Source: Clostridiales bacterium (GTDB taxonomy: Bacteria > Bacillota > Clostridia > Lachnospirales > WQUN01). From it: DNA of 33,290 nt. Of the stretch, positions 9,395 to 17,500 are shown one piece after another. The position numbers and the translations under genes were made by a program. Numbering within the stretch: position 1 is the first letter of the stretch; each line of letters opens with the position of its first letter. The notes beneath the pieces are model-generated. The model did not search any database and was not told the origin of the DNA. It saw nothing but the letters and a program-made list of their open reading frames with translations. The stretch lies in the NCBI GenBank assembly GCA_031282635.1, contig JAITDJ010000042.1:1-33290 (forward strand), read 5' to 3'.

Positions 9395-11335
9395 GTGAAA
9401 ACAGAAATTCGCATGAAAAAATGGTTCATGCCCGCTGCGGCGTCCTGCTTGATCGCTTTATCCGCGGCGGCCTGCTCAAATAATCAGCCGTCGGTTAACA
9501 ACGCCGCGCATAATCTGCCGATGGTGGAAACTCAGACAGCCACCCCGGAGCCGACCAAACCGCCTGAATCCATCGTCTTTCCGACACATTCGGCGCCTGA
9601 AACGGAGACGTCCGAAATCATAGCCGATCTGCCGCGCAATGAAACGCTGTATTTCGGCGGCCGGCAGCAGGGTTCTGTTAAAAGCTGGAACCCGTACTCC
9701 GGAAACGATAATAACGCGATGGCTTTCGTAAGCAATTCTTCCGCTCGGCTGACCGTGTTTGAAACCCTGTATATGTATAATCCGTTGGACGGCGCCATGC
9801 ACCCGCTGCTGGCGTCCGGCCCGCCGGAATGGAACGACGGGCGCACGGAGCTGACCGTCAGAATTAACCCCGACGCGAAATGGAACGACGGCGCGGCTGT
9901 AACCGCCGAAGACGTGGCTTATACATACGCCTCCCACCTAAAGTATGAAACGGGCCCGGGTCTGCGTTTTAAGGATTATATTGAGACCATTGAGGCCGCG
10001 GACGGCGCGGTTGTGCTGAAAGCGAAGCTGACGCCGGACGGCGCGGCTGTTAACCCATATCAGCTGGAGGATTATATTTGCGGGCAGTATGTTGTTCAAA
10101 AAAACTGGACGCGAACCTTGGAGGCCCGTACCTCGACGCCCGACGCGTTTAAACAGGACAAAGGATGGGACGCCGTATCCAGCGGGCCGTACAAAAGGCT
10201 GTATGACAACGAGCAAGAGGTCGTCCTGGTACGCGACGACGATTATTGGGGCGTGAGCCTTTGGGGCAAACCGCCGGCGCCTAAATATCTGGCTCATATT
10301 ATATATGCTGACGACGCCTCGGTCAGACAGGCTTTCATAAATGGAAGCATAGACGTTAACCAGCAATTCCTGCCGGATATTCAAAACCTTTGGCTGAATA
10401 ACGGGCTGCCGGTTTCCGCCTGGCTGGAAGAGGCCCCATATGGTTTATGCACCGTTATGCCTTCCGCCTGGTTCAACTTGAGAAATTATGGGCTGGATCA
10501 GGTCGCTGTCCGCAAAGCCATCGCCATGGCTGCGGACTATGACGCAATCAACCGGGACGCCATGGCCGGCCAGTCGCCGACGTTTATCCAGTCGCCGCGT
10601 TCACTCATGAATCCGACCGCCGCCGAGCGGGGGCTGTATGATCAGAATGCCGTTAAGGATCTGCAGTGGACAGGCAATGACGTTGCCGGTGCGAAAAAAT
10701 TGCTGGATGACGCGGGCGTTGTGGATACCAATGGCGACGGCAATCGGGAGTACAACGGCAGGGAACTTAAATACAAAGCGTTCTGTCCGAGCGGGTGGTC
10801 ATACTGGCAGGCCGCGATAGCAATCGTCGCGGAGGCCGGCGAAAAGATCGGCGTTAATATTGAAGCGGAGTTCCCGCCGTGGGATACATACCGAACCGTC
10901 ATCGCGGACAGAACGCAAACCGAGTACGACATCTTTATGTATGCCGGCGACGGCGCGGGTCCGGCTTATCCATGGGCCCGCGCGCGTGAGCGTCTGGGTT
11001 CCGCGGCCGCCGGTATCGATGATAACTGGGCGGGCAACTTCGGCGGATATTTGAACCCGCGCGCCGATGAGATCATTACAGCCATACCCCGTGAAACCGA
11101 CCCCGCGCGGCTGAAAGAGCTGTACACCGAAGCCGTTGAGATCTATCTGACAGACGTGCCTTCTTTCACGCTTATGTATCGGCCCGAATTCTTCTACGCG
11201 GTGAATGAAACCGTTTGGATCGGTTTCCCCAAAGGCGCTGTCGGACAGAGCGTGCCCCCGTCCGGCTGCACGGACGGTTACGGCATTGCCGCGCTGTATA
11301 ACCTGAAACTTGCCCCGAGGATTCCCCTGAAATAA
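9395..11335 (+). CDS. ABC transporter family-5 solute-binding lipoprotein (oligopeptide-binding type)
   Basis: A 646-residue extracytoplasmic lipoprotein. Signal peptide with lipobox LSAAAC (Cys27), then a Thr/Pro-rich linker. The mature part has the SBP_bac_5 pattern: LYFGG...SWNPYSG, the conserved LYMYNPLDGAMHPLLA segment, VRINPDAKWNDGAAVTAEDVAYTY (the family signature), and a later GAKKLLDDAGVVDTNGDG block. It probably binds peptides or another large solute at the outer face of the membrane. It starts at GTG 9395 with GGAGGA 5 nt upstream; a second in-frame ATG at 9413 is possible. It is 1 nt after the protease stop. No permease or ATPase genes follow, so it must use a transporter encoded elsewhere. 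Confidence 0.88.
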   Translation: MKTEIRMKKWFMPAAASCLIALSAAACSNNQPSVNNAAHNLPMVETQTATPEPTKPPESIVFPTHSAPETETSEIIADLPRNETLYFGGRQQGSVKSWNPYSGNDNNAMAFVSNSSARLTVFETLYMYNPLDGAMHPLLASGPPEWNDGRTELTVRINPDAKWNDGAAVTAEDVAYTYASHLKYETGPGLRFKDYIETIEAADGAVVLKAKLTPDGAAVNPYQLEDYICGQYVVQKNWTRTLEARTSTPDAFKQDKGWDAVSSGPYKRLYDNEQEVVLVRDDDYWGVSLWGKPPAPKYLAHIIYADDASVRQAFINGSIDVNQQFLPDIQNLWLNNGLPVSAWLEEAPYGLCTVMPSAWFNLRNYGLDQVAVRKAIAMAADYDAINRDAMAGQSPTFIQSPRSLMNPTAAERGLYDQNAVKDLQWTGNDVAGAKKLLDDAGVVDTNGDGNREYNGRELKYKAFCPSGWSYWQAAIAIVAEAGEKIGVNIEAEFPPWDTYRTVIADRTQTEYDIFMYAGDGAGPAYPWARARERLGSAAAGIDDNWAGNFGGYLNPRADEIITAIPRETDPARLKELYTEAVEIYLTDVPSFTLMYRPEFFYAVNETVWIGFPKGAVGQSVPPSGCTDGYGIAALYNLKLAPRIPLK

Positions 11336-11340
11336 AAATA

Positions 11341-11393
11341 CGCGCCGGTTAGGCCCGTCTATGTCTGGCGGGGCTTAACAGGCGCGCTTTGTT
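11341..11393. terminator. Terminator between convergent genes, probably bidirectional
   Basis: CGCGCC (11341-11346) pairs with GGCGCG (11381-11386), and the inner arms GTTAGGCCCGTC/GGCGGGGCTTAAC pair imperfectly. On the plus strand it is followed by CTTTGTTT; on the minus strand by TATTTTTATTT. It can end the operon starting at 5411 and also the peptide gene at 11436-11696. Confidence 0.7.
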
Positions 11394-11435
11394 TCATAAT
11401 GTTCCCGCAGCGCGTTGATAAAGCGAAAATTTTTT

Positions 11436-11696
11436 TTAGAAGCCGAACAGCCTGAAAATGGGGGTTCCAATGTCGCTGATTGTTTTTAAAATGCCATGCG
11501 CTTTTTGATTCACGATGGTGGACTTCTCCGTCTTTATAAGGCCTGTCACACTACTGAAGCCAATGCCCACAATACCCAGTATGGAATTAAAAATAGCGTC
11601 GCCGATAGTCGGAAGGCCAAAGAGACCCCCTTTGACTTTTACCGCCTCATCCGTACTCAGTTCCCTAAAGCCGGGATTCACCAATTCGTTTTTCAT
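11436..11696 (-). CDS. Double-glycine leader peptide, bacteriocin- or pheromone-like
   Basis: An 86-residue precursor. Residues 1-24 form a classical double-glycine leader: MKNEL, then FRELSTDEAVKVKGG, i.e. the L-S-x-x-E/D-x(6-8)-G-G pattern cut by C39-peptidase ABC exporters. The remaining 62 residues (starting LFGLPTIGDAIF) are Gly/Ile/Ser-rich and amphipathic, have no Cys, and end FRLFGF. This fits a class II bacteriocin or secreted signal peptide. I chose the ATG at 11694-11696 because GAGGAGGG lies 7 nt upstream and it gives a complete leader; a longer frame to 11753 lacks an SD and would run into the promoter. No C39 exporter, immunity gene or partner peptide is nearby. I do not recognise the core sequence. 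Confidence 0.75.
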   Translation of the reverse strand: MKNELVNPGFRELSTDEAVKVKGGLFGLPTIGDAIFNSILGIVGIGFSSVTGLIKTEKSTIVNQKAHGILKTISDIGTPIFRLFGF

Positions 11697-11733
11697 TATA
11701 AGACCCTCCTCAAGAAAATTTATTAACGTATAT

Positions 11734-11763
11734 ATTATACCTGACAATAGCATAAAATGTCAA
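11734..11763 (-). promoter_or_regulatory. Strong promoter of the double-glycine peptide gene
   Basis: On the minus strand TTGACA (11758-11763), 18 nt, TATAAT (11734-11739). Both hexamers are perfect. Transcription would start near 11727, leaving a leader of about 30 nt that contains the GAGGAGGG site. Confidence 0.8.
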
Positions 11764-11816
11764 CATATAAATTAAAAACAGTTTAATAATAGTTTTATAT
11801 ATATTTTTGTCGATAC

Positions 11817-12563
11817 TCAGTCTTCGTTTCGAAATTCGGTGATATGTTTTCTGAAACGCTTAGGAATCAGATTCCTCTGTAAATTTTTATTTAATCGCTC
11901 CTTTACGGCGATGGCGTCAAAAAACGCCCGCCATAGTTCCTGAAAGAACGCTTCGTCTTCTGAGCGCTCCGCGTTGACGTTGTTTTTCACCGGCTCTATC
12001 CGGTAATCATCGCCGTCATACGCAGCGGCCATGCCCCTGGCCGTGTCATGGATAACCCAGGGCTGATTCATCAGTCTTTCTCGGAAATGCTCCGCCAGAA
12101 TGGGCAGCGTGTTGTTCACCGGCGAAACAGACGCGTAATAGACGCCGCTTTTAGTTTCTTTAAACCGGCAGAAACCGGTCAGCAGATGGGCTTCGTGCAG
12201 TACATATCGAACCAATTTATGGACTTTGAGCACATGGGGATCTTGCTGATAATTGTCCACAGGCGCGCCGGTTTTAAACCCCAGGCGTATGTAACGCAGC
12301 ATGGACGTGAAACGTTCCCGATCAGCGGCCAGGAGGCAATAGCATACGTTGGATTGCGCGCCCTGTGAAACGCGTTTGCCGATCGCGTCCATGACCTTCA
12401 CAGAACGCGCCGGATCCGCAGGCACGTAGAAATAGTCGGAATCTAATTGCCGCTGATAAACGTCATCCTCATAGGCATAGTCATAGAGGCGCTTGTCATA
12501 ATAACAGGAGTATATGACGCTTAAAAAGCCGTCCAAACTGCCGTCAAATATGGCCGTAAGCAT
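11817..12563 (-). CDS. Putative DNA-metabolism protein, TIGR03915 family (partner of the radical-SAM gene)
   Basis: A 248-residue protein of the family that is nearly always encoded beside the TIGR03916 radical-SAM protein and in some genomes is fused to a uracil-DNA-glycosylase-like domain. The N-terminal AIFDGSLDGFLSVIYSCYY matches the family's 'YDGSfeGfLtaiy' opening, and the HKLVRYVLHEAHLLTGFCRF and LADRERF-type segments also fit. Biochemical function is unknown; a role in DNA repair or base modification is inferred only from the partnership. I chose ATG 12561-12563, which overlaps the end of the upstream radical-SAM gene by 20 nt with a G-rich site about 8 nt before it. No UDG fusion is present. 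Confidence 0.8.
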   Translation of the reverse strand: MLTAIFDGSLDGFLSVIYSCYYDKRLYDYAYEDDVYQRQLDSDYFYVPADPARSVKVMDAIGKRVSQGAQSNVCYCLLAADRERFTSMLRYIRLGFKTGAPVDNYQQDPHVLKVHKLVRYVLHEAHLLTGFCRFKETKSGVYYASVSPVNNTLPILAEHFRERLMNQPWVIHDTARGMAAAYDGDDYRIEPVKNNVNAERSEDEAFFQELWRAFFDAIAVKERLNKNLQRNLIPKRFRKHITEFRNED

Positions 12564-13851
12564 ATATAATACCCCCCGGCGCCGCGGCGTTTCCGCTATC
12601 GGCGAGCGGCGCAGGCTCATCAAACAGGCTGAGCTGCTTATACGCTTCCCTGATTTTACTCTCCGTCAGTTTCATTTCCAGGATTGCCGGATCCATGGAA
12701 ATTTTTTCGTACATCTTTCCCCGGCATGTAATAAAATAACGCGCGCGTTTTAAAACCACGCCCAGTTTCTTTAAATTCTCAAATGTCAGCAATCCGACGC
12801 GCCGCGCGGCGAGAATTCGGTCGGCCGAACGCGAGCCGATCCCCGGCACTCGAAGCAGCGTACGTTTATTTGCCGTATTTATTTCCACCGGAAACATATT
12901 CAGGTTATTCAAGGCCCAACAGCACTTGGGATCCAGGTTCGGATTCAGGTTATCATCGGCGTTTTTCAGTATTTCATCCGCGCTGAATCCATAAAAACGA
13001 AGCAGCCAGTCCGCCTGATAAAGGCGGTGCTCCCGCAATAACGGCGGTTTGGCCGCAGGCAGCAGCGGGTTGTCGGATACGGGCGTATAAGCCGAGTAGA
13101 ACACCCGCTTTAAAGAATAACGTTTATACAGGTTTTCGGTAAGGGTTATAATCTTCTTATCGCTTTCCGGCGTCGCTCCCACGATCATTTGTGTACTTTG
13201 CCCCGCCGGAGCGAAACGCGGCGCCGAATGAAAAAGCATTACTTCCTCACGTGACTGGATGATATTGTTTTTCAGCATATTCATCGGTTTCAGGATGGAT
13301 TCCCTGGTTTTATCCGGCGCGAGTCTGTTCAGACTCTCTTCCGAAGGCAGTTCGATATTGACGCTCACGCGATCGGCCAGGAGCCCCGCGGCGCGTATAA
13401 GGCATTCGTCCGCGCCCGGTATGGCTTTTATGTGTATATAGCCGTTGAACCTGTAAACATGCCGTACGAGCTTCAGGGTTTCATATATCTGTTCCATTGT
13501 GTAACTCGCGTCGCGGATAACCGCCGAACTTAGAAATAAACCTTCTATATAATTGCGCTTATAGAAATTAATGGTCAGTTCGGCGATCTCACGGGGAGTG
13601 AACGAGGCTCGGGGCAGGTCGTTGGAGCGGCGGTTGGCGCAGTATTGGCAGTCATATACGCACACATTGGTCATTAATATTTTAAGCAGAGAGACACACC
13701 GGCCGTCCGCGGCGAACGTATGGCATATGCCGCAGGCGGATGCGCTGCCCAGGGAACCGCGCGCGCCCCCTCTGTTCACTCCGCTGGATGTGCACGCCAC
13801 GTCATATTTTGCCGCCGCTGATAAAATTTTCAGTTTCTCCATTAAGTCCAT
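12544..13851 (-). CDS. Putative DNA modification/repair radical-SAM protein with helix-hairpin-helix (TIGR03916 family)
   Basis: A 435-residue radical-SAM enzyme. The SAM/[4Fe-4S] motif is C64-x3-C68-x2-C71 (CVYDCQYC). Upstream cysteines (C20, C40, C43, C52) are arranged so that a second cluster is conceivable. The C-terminal third has a helix-hairpin-helix DNA-binding element, NKRTLLRVPGIGSRSADRI (about residues 325-345). Known family naming is 'putative DNA modification/repair radical SAM protein'; the reaction is unknown. It starts at ATG 13849-13851 with GGAAG upstream, behind its own promoter, and overlaps its TIGR03915 partner, so the two form a two-gene operon. Confidence 0.87.
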   Translation of the reverse strand: MDLMEKLKILSAAAKYDVACTSSGVNRGGARGSLGSASACGICHTFAADGRCVSLLKILMTNVCVYDCQYCANRRSNDLPRASFTPREIAELTINFYKRNYIEGLFLSSAVIRDASYTMEQIYETLKLVRHVYRFNGYIHIKAIPGADECLIRAAGLLADRVSVNIELPSEESLNRLAPDKTRESILKPMNMLKNNIIQSREEVMLFHSAPRFAPAGQSTQMIVGATPESDKKIITLTENLYKRYSLKRVFYSAYTPVSDNPLLPAAKPPLLREHRLYQADWLLRFYGFSADEILKNADDNLNPNLDPKCCWALNNLNMFPVEINTANKRTLLRVPGIGSRSADRILAARRVGLLTFENLKKLGVVLKRARYFITCRGKMYEKISMDPAILEMKLTESKIREAYKQLSLFDEPAPLADSGNAAAPGGIIYAYGHI

Positions 13852-13883
13852 ATGTCTTCCCGCTTTCGGATAATCATAAAGTC

Positions 13884-13912
13884 ATTATAATATTATCACG
13901 CGTATAAGTCAA
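13884..13912 (-). promoter_or_regulatory. Promoter of the radical-SAM/TIGR03915 pair
   Basis: On the minus strand TTGACT (13907-13912), 17 nt, TATAAT (13884-13889). The start point near 13877 gives a leader of about 26 nt. Confidence 0.75.
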
Positions 13913-13932
13913 ACATATGTTTAATGTTCCTC

Positions 13933-13959
13933 TTGACGTCAGATGTGATATGATATAAC
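13933..13959 (+). promoter_or_regulatory. Possible promoter of the MATE gene
   Basis: TTGACG (13933-13938), 15 nt, TATAAC (13954-13959). The spacer is short, so this is only a candidate. It is divergent from the promoter at 13884-13912. Confidence 0.4.
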
Positions 13960-13994
13960 CTAATGTCTGCTGTGCCGAAAGGGGGAAGTTTTTT

Positions 13995-15380
13995 ATTAAA
14001 TTCAAACATTTTTCAAGAGACCCGTCTTTTTATAGATCGGCCATGGATTTATCCGTGCCTATAATTGTTCAGAATCTGGTGAACAACTCGCTTGCCATGG
14101 TAGATACCTTTATGGTCGGAACCCTGGGCGAGGCTTCGCTGTCGGGGGTAACCCTGGCCAATACGGTGTTTTTTATACTTAATCTGATTAATTTCGGGCT
14201 GCAAAGCGGCAGCATGGTGTTGATCAGCCAATACTGGGGCAAACGCGACACAAGCGCGATAAATCGGATATTGGGCATTTCTTTCGGCATCGCCGGTTCG
14301 ATCAGCCTGATCGCCGCCGTGATCATCATACTGTTTCCTGTACAGATCTATTCCCTGACGTCCAACGACCCTCAGCTGGTTCAAATCGCGGCTGAATACG
14401 CCAGGATTGCCGCCATGGGGTATTTCCTGAACAGCATGTCTATGATCTACATGGCGGCGGTGCGCGCCATGGGCGACGCCAAACCGGGCATGCGCGTTCT
14501 GATTGTCTCAATGGCGGTCAACACATTTCTAAATTGGGTGATGATCTACGGCAATCTGGGATTTCCCGCTATGGGAGTGGCGGGCGCGGCGCTCGCCACA
14601 TCAATTTCCCGTATTGCGGAAGCCTCCCTTACGGTGATCTACGCGCTCCGCTCCGAGCGCTTCCGCCTGAATATCAAGCTGATACTGAGGCCGGGCCTTA
14701 TTATCGCTAAAGATTTCGCGCGCTACTCGGCGCCGGTAGTTATAAACGAAGGGATATGGAGTTTCGGGTTCTCGCTGTACGCGGTTATAATAGGACACTT
14801 ACCTAATGCGGTTACCGCCGTGGCCGCGTATACGATAGCCCTGACAATAGAACGGCTGCTGTCGGGCGTATATTTCGGGATCGGCGGCGCGGCCGCCGTA
14901 TTGGTGGGTACGCCGCTGGGCGCGGGGGATAAGGAAAAAGCTCATGCCGCGGGGGTTACCATGCTTGCGCTGACATTCGGCTTCGGTCTGTGTTTGGGGC
15001 TCATTATGCTGCTTCTGACAGATGTTTTAATAGCCCCGTATATTTTCCCTCTGTTCGCGACCACGGAGGAAACGCTTCAAATCGGCAAATTCATGCTGAG
15101 AGTGCTGGCTGTCTCTATGCCGTTTAAGGCTTTTAATTTCTGCGTCATTGTCGGCGTGCTGCGGGGCGGCGGGGATGTTAAGGCGGGCGTCGCGCTGGAT
15201 ATCAGCACGATGTATCTCGTGGCGCTGCCGTTTTCCGCGATTGCGGGCCTGGTGCTCGGCGCGCCGATTTATATAGTCTACATCCTGATCAGCTCAGAGG
15301 AGCTGGTCAAGTCTTTTTTATCTTACTGGCGTTTTTCTCAGAAGAAATGGCTGAGGGATGTGACGCGGCAGGTGGTTTGA
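13995..15380 (+). CDS. MATE family efflux transporter (probable ATT start)
   Basis: An inner-membrane multidrug/toxin exporter of 12 membrane helices, driven by Na+ or H+. Typical segments are DLSVPIIVQNLVNNSLAMVDTFMVG (helix 1) and its half-repeat YSAPVVINEGIWSFGFSLY. The first ATG in frame is at 14043 (445 residues) but has no SD and removes a conserved piece. The same frame runs upstream without a stop to 13959 and encodes FKHFSRDPSFYRSA, which matches the usual MATE N-terminus (FxRDxxFYR). The only plausible start for it is ATT at 13995-13997, placed 9 nt after AAAGGGGGAAG; that gives 461 residues. No ATG, GTG or TTG occurs in that stretch. The transporter call is firm; the ATT start is my inference. 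Confidence 0.9.
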   Translation: MKFKHFSRDPSFYRSAMDLSVPIIVQNLVNNSLAMVDTFMVGTLGEASLSGVTLANTVFFILNLINFGLQSGSMVLISQYWGKRDTSAINRILGISFGIAGSISLIAAVIIILFPVQIYSLTSNDPQLVQIAAEYARIAAMGYFLNSMSMIYMAAVRAMGDAKPGMRVLIVSMAVNTFLNWVMIYGNLGFPAMGVAGAALATSISRIAEASLTVIYALRSERFRLNIKLILRPGLIIAKDFARYSAPVVINEGIWSFGFSLYAVIIGHLPNAVTAVAAYTIALTIERLLSGVYFGIGGAAAVLVGTPLGAGDKEKAHAAGVTMLALTFGFGLCLGLIMLLLTDVLIAPYIFPLFATTEETLQIGKFMLRVLAVSMPFKAFNFCVIVGVLRGGGDVKAGVALDISTMYLVALPFSAIAGLVLGAPIYIVYILISSEELVKSFLSYWRFSQKKWLRDVTRQVV

Positions 15381-15402
15381 GGATAACGGGGAAGAACAAA
15401 AT

Positions 15403-15427
15403 AAGCCCTATCGCTAAGACAGGGCTT
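15403..15427. terminator. Bidirectional terminator between MATE and Uma2 genes
   Basis: AAGCCCT (15403-15409) and AGGGCTT (15421-15427) form a 7-bp stem with an 11-nt loop. The plus side continues CATTATTT and the minus side ATTTTGTTCTT, so it can end both convergent genes. Confidence 0.6.
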
Positions 15428-15432
15428 CATTA

Positions 15433-15464
15433 TTTATAGAAATCAAAATTTATAGAAATCAAAC
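15433..15464. repeat. 16-bp tandem duplication at the end of the Uma2 gene
   Basis: TTTATAGAAATCAAAA (15433-15448) is followed at once by a copy differing only in the last base (15449-15464). The duplication covers the last codons and stop of the minus-strand gene, so the C-terminus may once have read differently. Confidence 0.6.
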
Positions 15465-15979
15465 GCTTCATCAAGGCTGATCGCTAAGTCTTCAAAAACA
15501 TATGATTTAAATATCGTTCCGGGACGAAAATAAATGGCTTGTAATTGGAGAGTCCCATCTATTAAGTCGTATTGTTCAATGGTTTCATGCTCTGGATTTA
15601 TTAACCAAAGTTCCTTGACGCCATATTTTTCATAGCAGTTGAATTTTTCCCGTCGATCCCTTTTTGCGGTAGATACAGAAAGAACCTCAATGACGAGAGT
15701 GGGCGCTCCATGATATCCGTCGTCTCTCATTTTGGAAAAATCACATATAAGAGAAATATCAGGCCGAAAATTGTTTTCTTCATCAAAAAAAATGTCTAAT
15801 TCACTGGTATACGGACGACAGGATTTACCCTTGAAATAATCATGTAATATCCCATAAAGATTCCCTATGGTTTCAGCATGTTTATACGTCCCTGCCGCCA
15901 TATTGTAAATAATGCCGTTGATTTTCTCTGTTTTAGGCGGCTCTTCATGATAATCAAATTTTTTTTGCTGATTATCCAT
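15443..15979 (-). CDS. Uma2 family (DUF820) putative PD-(D/E)xK nuclease
   Basis: A 178-residue protein with the restriction-endonuclease-like fold of DUF820. The core is visible: RPD (Asp74), PTLVIEVLS (Glu98), DRREKF (Lys112) and then YGVKELWLINP. The first part (GIIYNMAAGTYKH...GNLYGIL) also matches the family. Function is unknown; such genes multiply in cyanobacteria and some Bacillota and are often linked to mobile DNA. Its base composition is more AT-rich than its neighbours, which may mean it arrived by transfer. The SD before the ATG is poor (AAGGAACGAG about 11 nt away). It lies just downstream of two tRNA genes on the same strand and may be read through from them. Confidence 0.8.
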   Translation of the reverse strand: MDNQQKKFDYHEEPPKTEKINGIIYNMAAGTYKHAETIGNLYGILHDYFKGKSCRPYTSELDIFFDEENNFRPDISLICDFSKMRDDGYHGAPTLVIEVLSVSTAKRDRREKFNCYEKYGVKELWLINPEHETIEQYDLIDGTLQLQAIYFRPGTIFKSYVFEDLAISLDEAFDFYKF

Positions 15980-16023
15980 AGTTCAGGTCTCGTTCCTTAT
16001 TTAAACGCGTAGATTTTTCTCAA

Positions 16024-16094
<71 letters not shown>

Positions 16095-16100
16095 ATTCAA

Positions 16101-16171
16101 TGACCCGTAGGGGAATCGAACCCCTGAGCCAGCCGTGAAAGGGCTGTGTCTTACCGCTTGACGAACGGGCC
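16101..16171 (-). tRNA. tRNA-Glu (TTC)
   Basis: Minus-strand cloverleaf. The acceptor arm GGCCCGT pairs with ACGGGTC, the discriminator is A, the anticodon loop is CTTTCAC (anticodon TTC), and the T arm is AGGGG-TTCGATT-CCCCT. CCA is not encoded. It is co-transcribed with the tRNA-Cys from the promoter at 16204-16232. Confidence 0.95.
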
Positions 16172-16203
16172 TTATGCGGATTATATGGTTTGCAACAGAC
16201 ATT

Positions 16204-16232
16204 ATTATATGAATTTTCAGCTCTATTGTCAA
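16204..16232 (-). promoter_or_regulatory. Perfect consensus promoter of the tRNA-Glu/tRNA-Cys unit
   Basis: On the minus strand TTGACA (16227-16232), 17 nt, TATAAT (16204-16209). The start point near 16197 leaves about 26 nt before tRNA-Glu. Confidence 0.85.
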
Positions 16233-16284
16233 ATGTTTTTTTATTTAATTTTACATGATTCAGATAGGGCGCGCGAAAAAATAA

Positions 16285-16313
16285 TTGCAGCCTCCGGCGG
16301 ATTACGGTAAACT
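16285..16313 (+). promoter_or_regulatory. Likely promoter of nagA
   Basis: TTGCAG (16285-16290), 17 nt, TAAACT (16308-16313). The match is moderate. Transcription would begin about 30 nt before the nagA ATG, inside the duplicated SD segment. Confidence 0.45.
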
Positions 16314-16318
16314 ACACT

Positions 16319-16355
16319 AAGGATTTATTATTATACGAAAGGATTTATTATTATG
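16319..16355 (+). repeat. Tandem duplication of the nagA ribosome-binding segment
   Basis: AAGGATTTATTATTAT occurs at 16319-16334 and again at 16339-16354. Only the second copy leads directly into the ATG (16353-16355), with AAAGGA about 10 nt before it. The first copy is a spare SD without a start codon. Confidence 0.6.
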
Positions 16356-17489
16356 CGCATTCGCACATCCGTTTATTATTCAGATGGAAGCGGCCATGAA
16401 CATAAAGATATAGACATAGAAGAAGGCAGAATAGCGGCAATCGGCAATATGAGAAACCCTGACGTTGATTTATCGGGGCTTTTGGTTTTACCGGGGTTCA
16501 TAGACATACACGTCCATGGGGGCAATGGCTCGGACGTTATGGACGGATCCTATGAAGCTATAAACAATATATCGCTTCACAAATTAAAAGAAGGCGTAAC
16601 GTCGTTTTGCCCGACCACTGTAACAGCGCGTCCCGCCCGAACTTACGCCGCCATAGACGCCATTAACCAGTCGATAATCCGCGGCGTGGAAGGCGCGCGC
16701 GCGCTGGGCGCGTTCCTGGAGGGGCCGTATATAAACCCGAAATATAAGGGCGCACATCCGGAAGAGTATATCCGTGATATTTCATTGAACGAGATAGAGG
16801 ATCTGCTGGAAAGAGGGCAGGGGAATATTATCTCGATAGCCATTGCTCCGGAACTGCCTCATGCCCTTGAAGCTATAAAAATGCTGGGAAAAAGAAACGT
16901 TAACGTGCGCCTGGGGCATTCAGGCGCCACTTACGAGGAAACAATCGCGGGCATAAAAGCGGGAGGCCGCGTCGCGATTCATACGTATAACGCCATGAGC
17001 CCGTTTTTCCATCGCATGCCGGGCATGACCGGCGCTGTGATGGAAAATGACGATATCATCAGCGAAATAATCTGTGACTTCGTTCATACGCACCCCGCGG
17101 CCGCAAGGCTTTTATACAAAGCTAAAGGCGCCGATAAGGTAATACTGATTACCGATTGCATGCAAGCGGGCGGAATGCCCGACGGTAATTATCAATTAGG
17201 TGAATTAAGGGTTGCGGTCAAGGACGGGACGGCGCGAACGGATACCGGCGCGATCGCGGGCAGTACGCTGAATTTGCTGAAAGCCGTAAAAAATATGCGT
17301 CAAACGCTTGGCGTCCCGCTGGCAGAGGTCGTTAAAATGGCCGCGGCGACTCCCGCCAGGGCGTTGGGGATCTTTGATAGGTTCGGAGATATTGCTGTCG
17401 GAAAATACGCGGATATTATAGCGCTGGATGAGGAATTGAATTTGCGGTTCGTGATGGTTGAAGGAACGGTAATGCCCATTCAGCCTTAA
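16353..17489 (+). CDS. nagA: N-acetylglucosamine-6-phosphate deacetylase
   Basis: A 378-residue amidohydrolase-fold enzyme that removes acetate from GlcNAc-6-P in amino-sugar and cell-wall recycling, in the cytoplasm. Visible sites: D51-I-H53-V-H55-GG, metal ligand Glu123 in FLEGPYINPKYKGAHP, His189 in RLGHSGAT, His210 in IHTYNAMSP, and catalytic Asp268 in ITDCMQAGG. The length is normal. The neighbouring genes do not include nagB, a GlcNAc transporter or NagR, so it stands alone with its own promoter. Confidence 0.95.
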   Translation: MRIRTSVYYSDGSGHEHKDIDIEEGRIAAIGNMRNPDVDLSGLLVLPGFIDIHVHGGNGSDVMDGSYEAINNISLHKLKEGVTSFCPTTVTARPARTYAAIDAINQSIIRGVEGARALGAFLEGPYINPKYKGAHPEEYIRDISLNEIEDLLERGQGNIISIAIAPELPHALEAIKMLGKRNVNVRLGHSGATYEETIAGIKAGGRVAIHTYNAMSPFFHRMPGMTGAVMENDDIISEIICDFVHTHPAAARLLYKAKGADKVILITDCMQAGGMPDGNYQLGELRVAVKDGTARTDTGAIAGSTLNLLKAVKNMRQTLGVPLAEVVKMAAATPARALGIFDRFGDIAVGKYADIIALDEELNLRFVMVEGTVMPIQP

Positions 17490-17500
17490 TTGGAATATTA

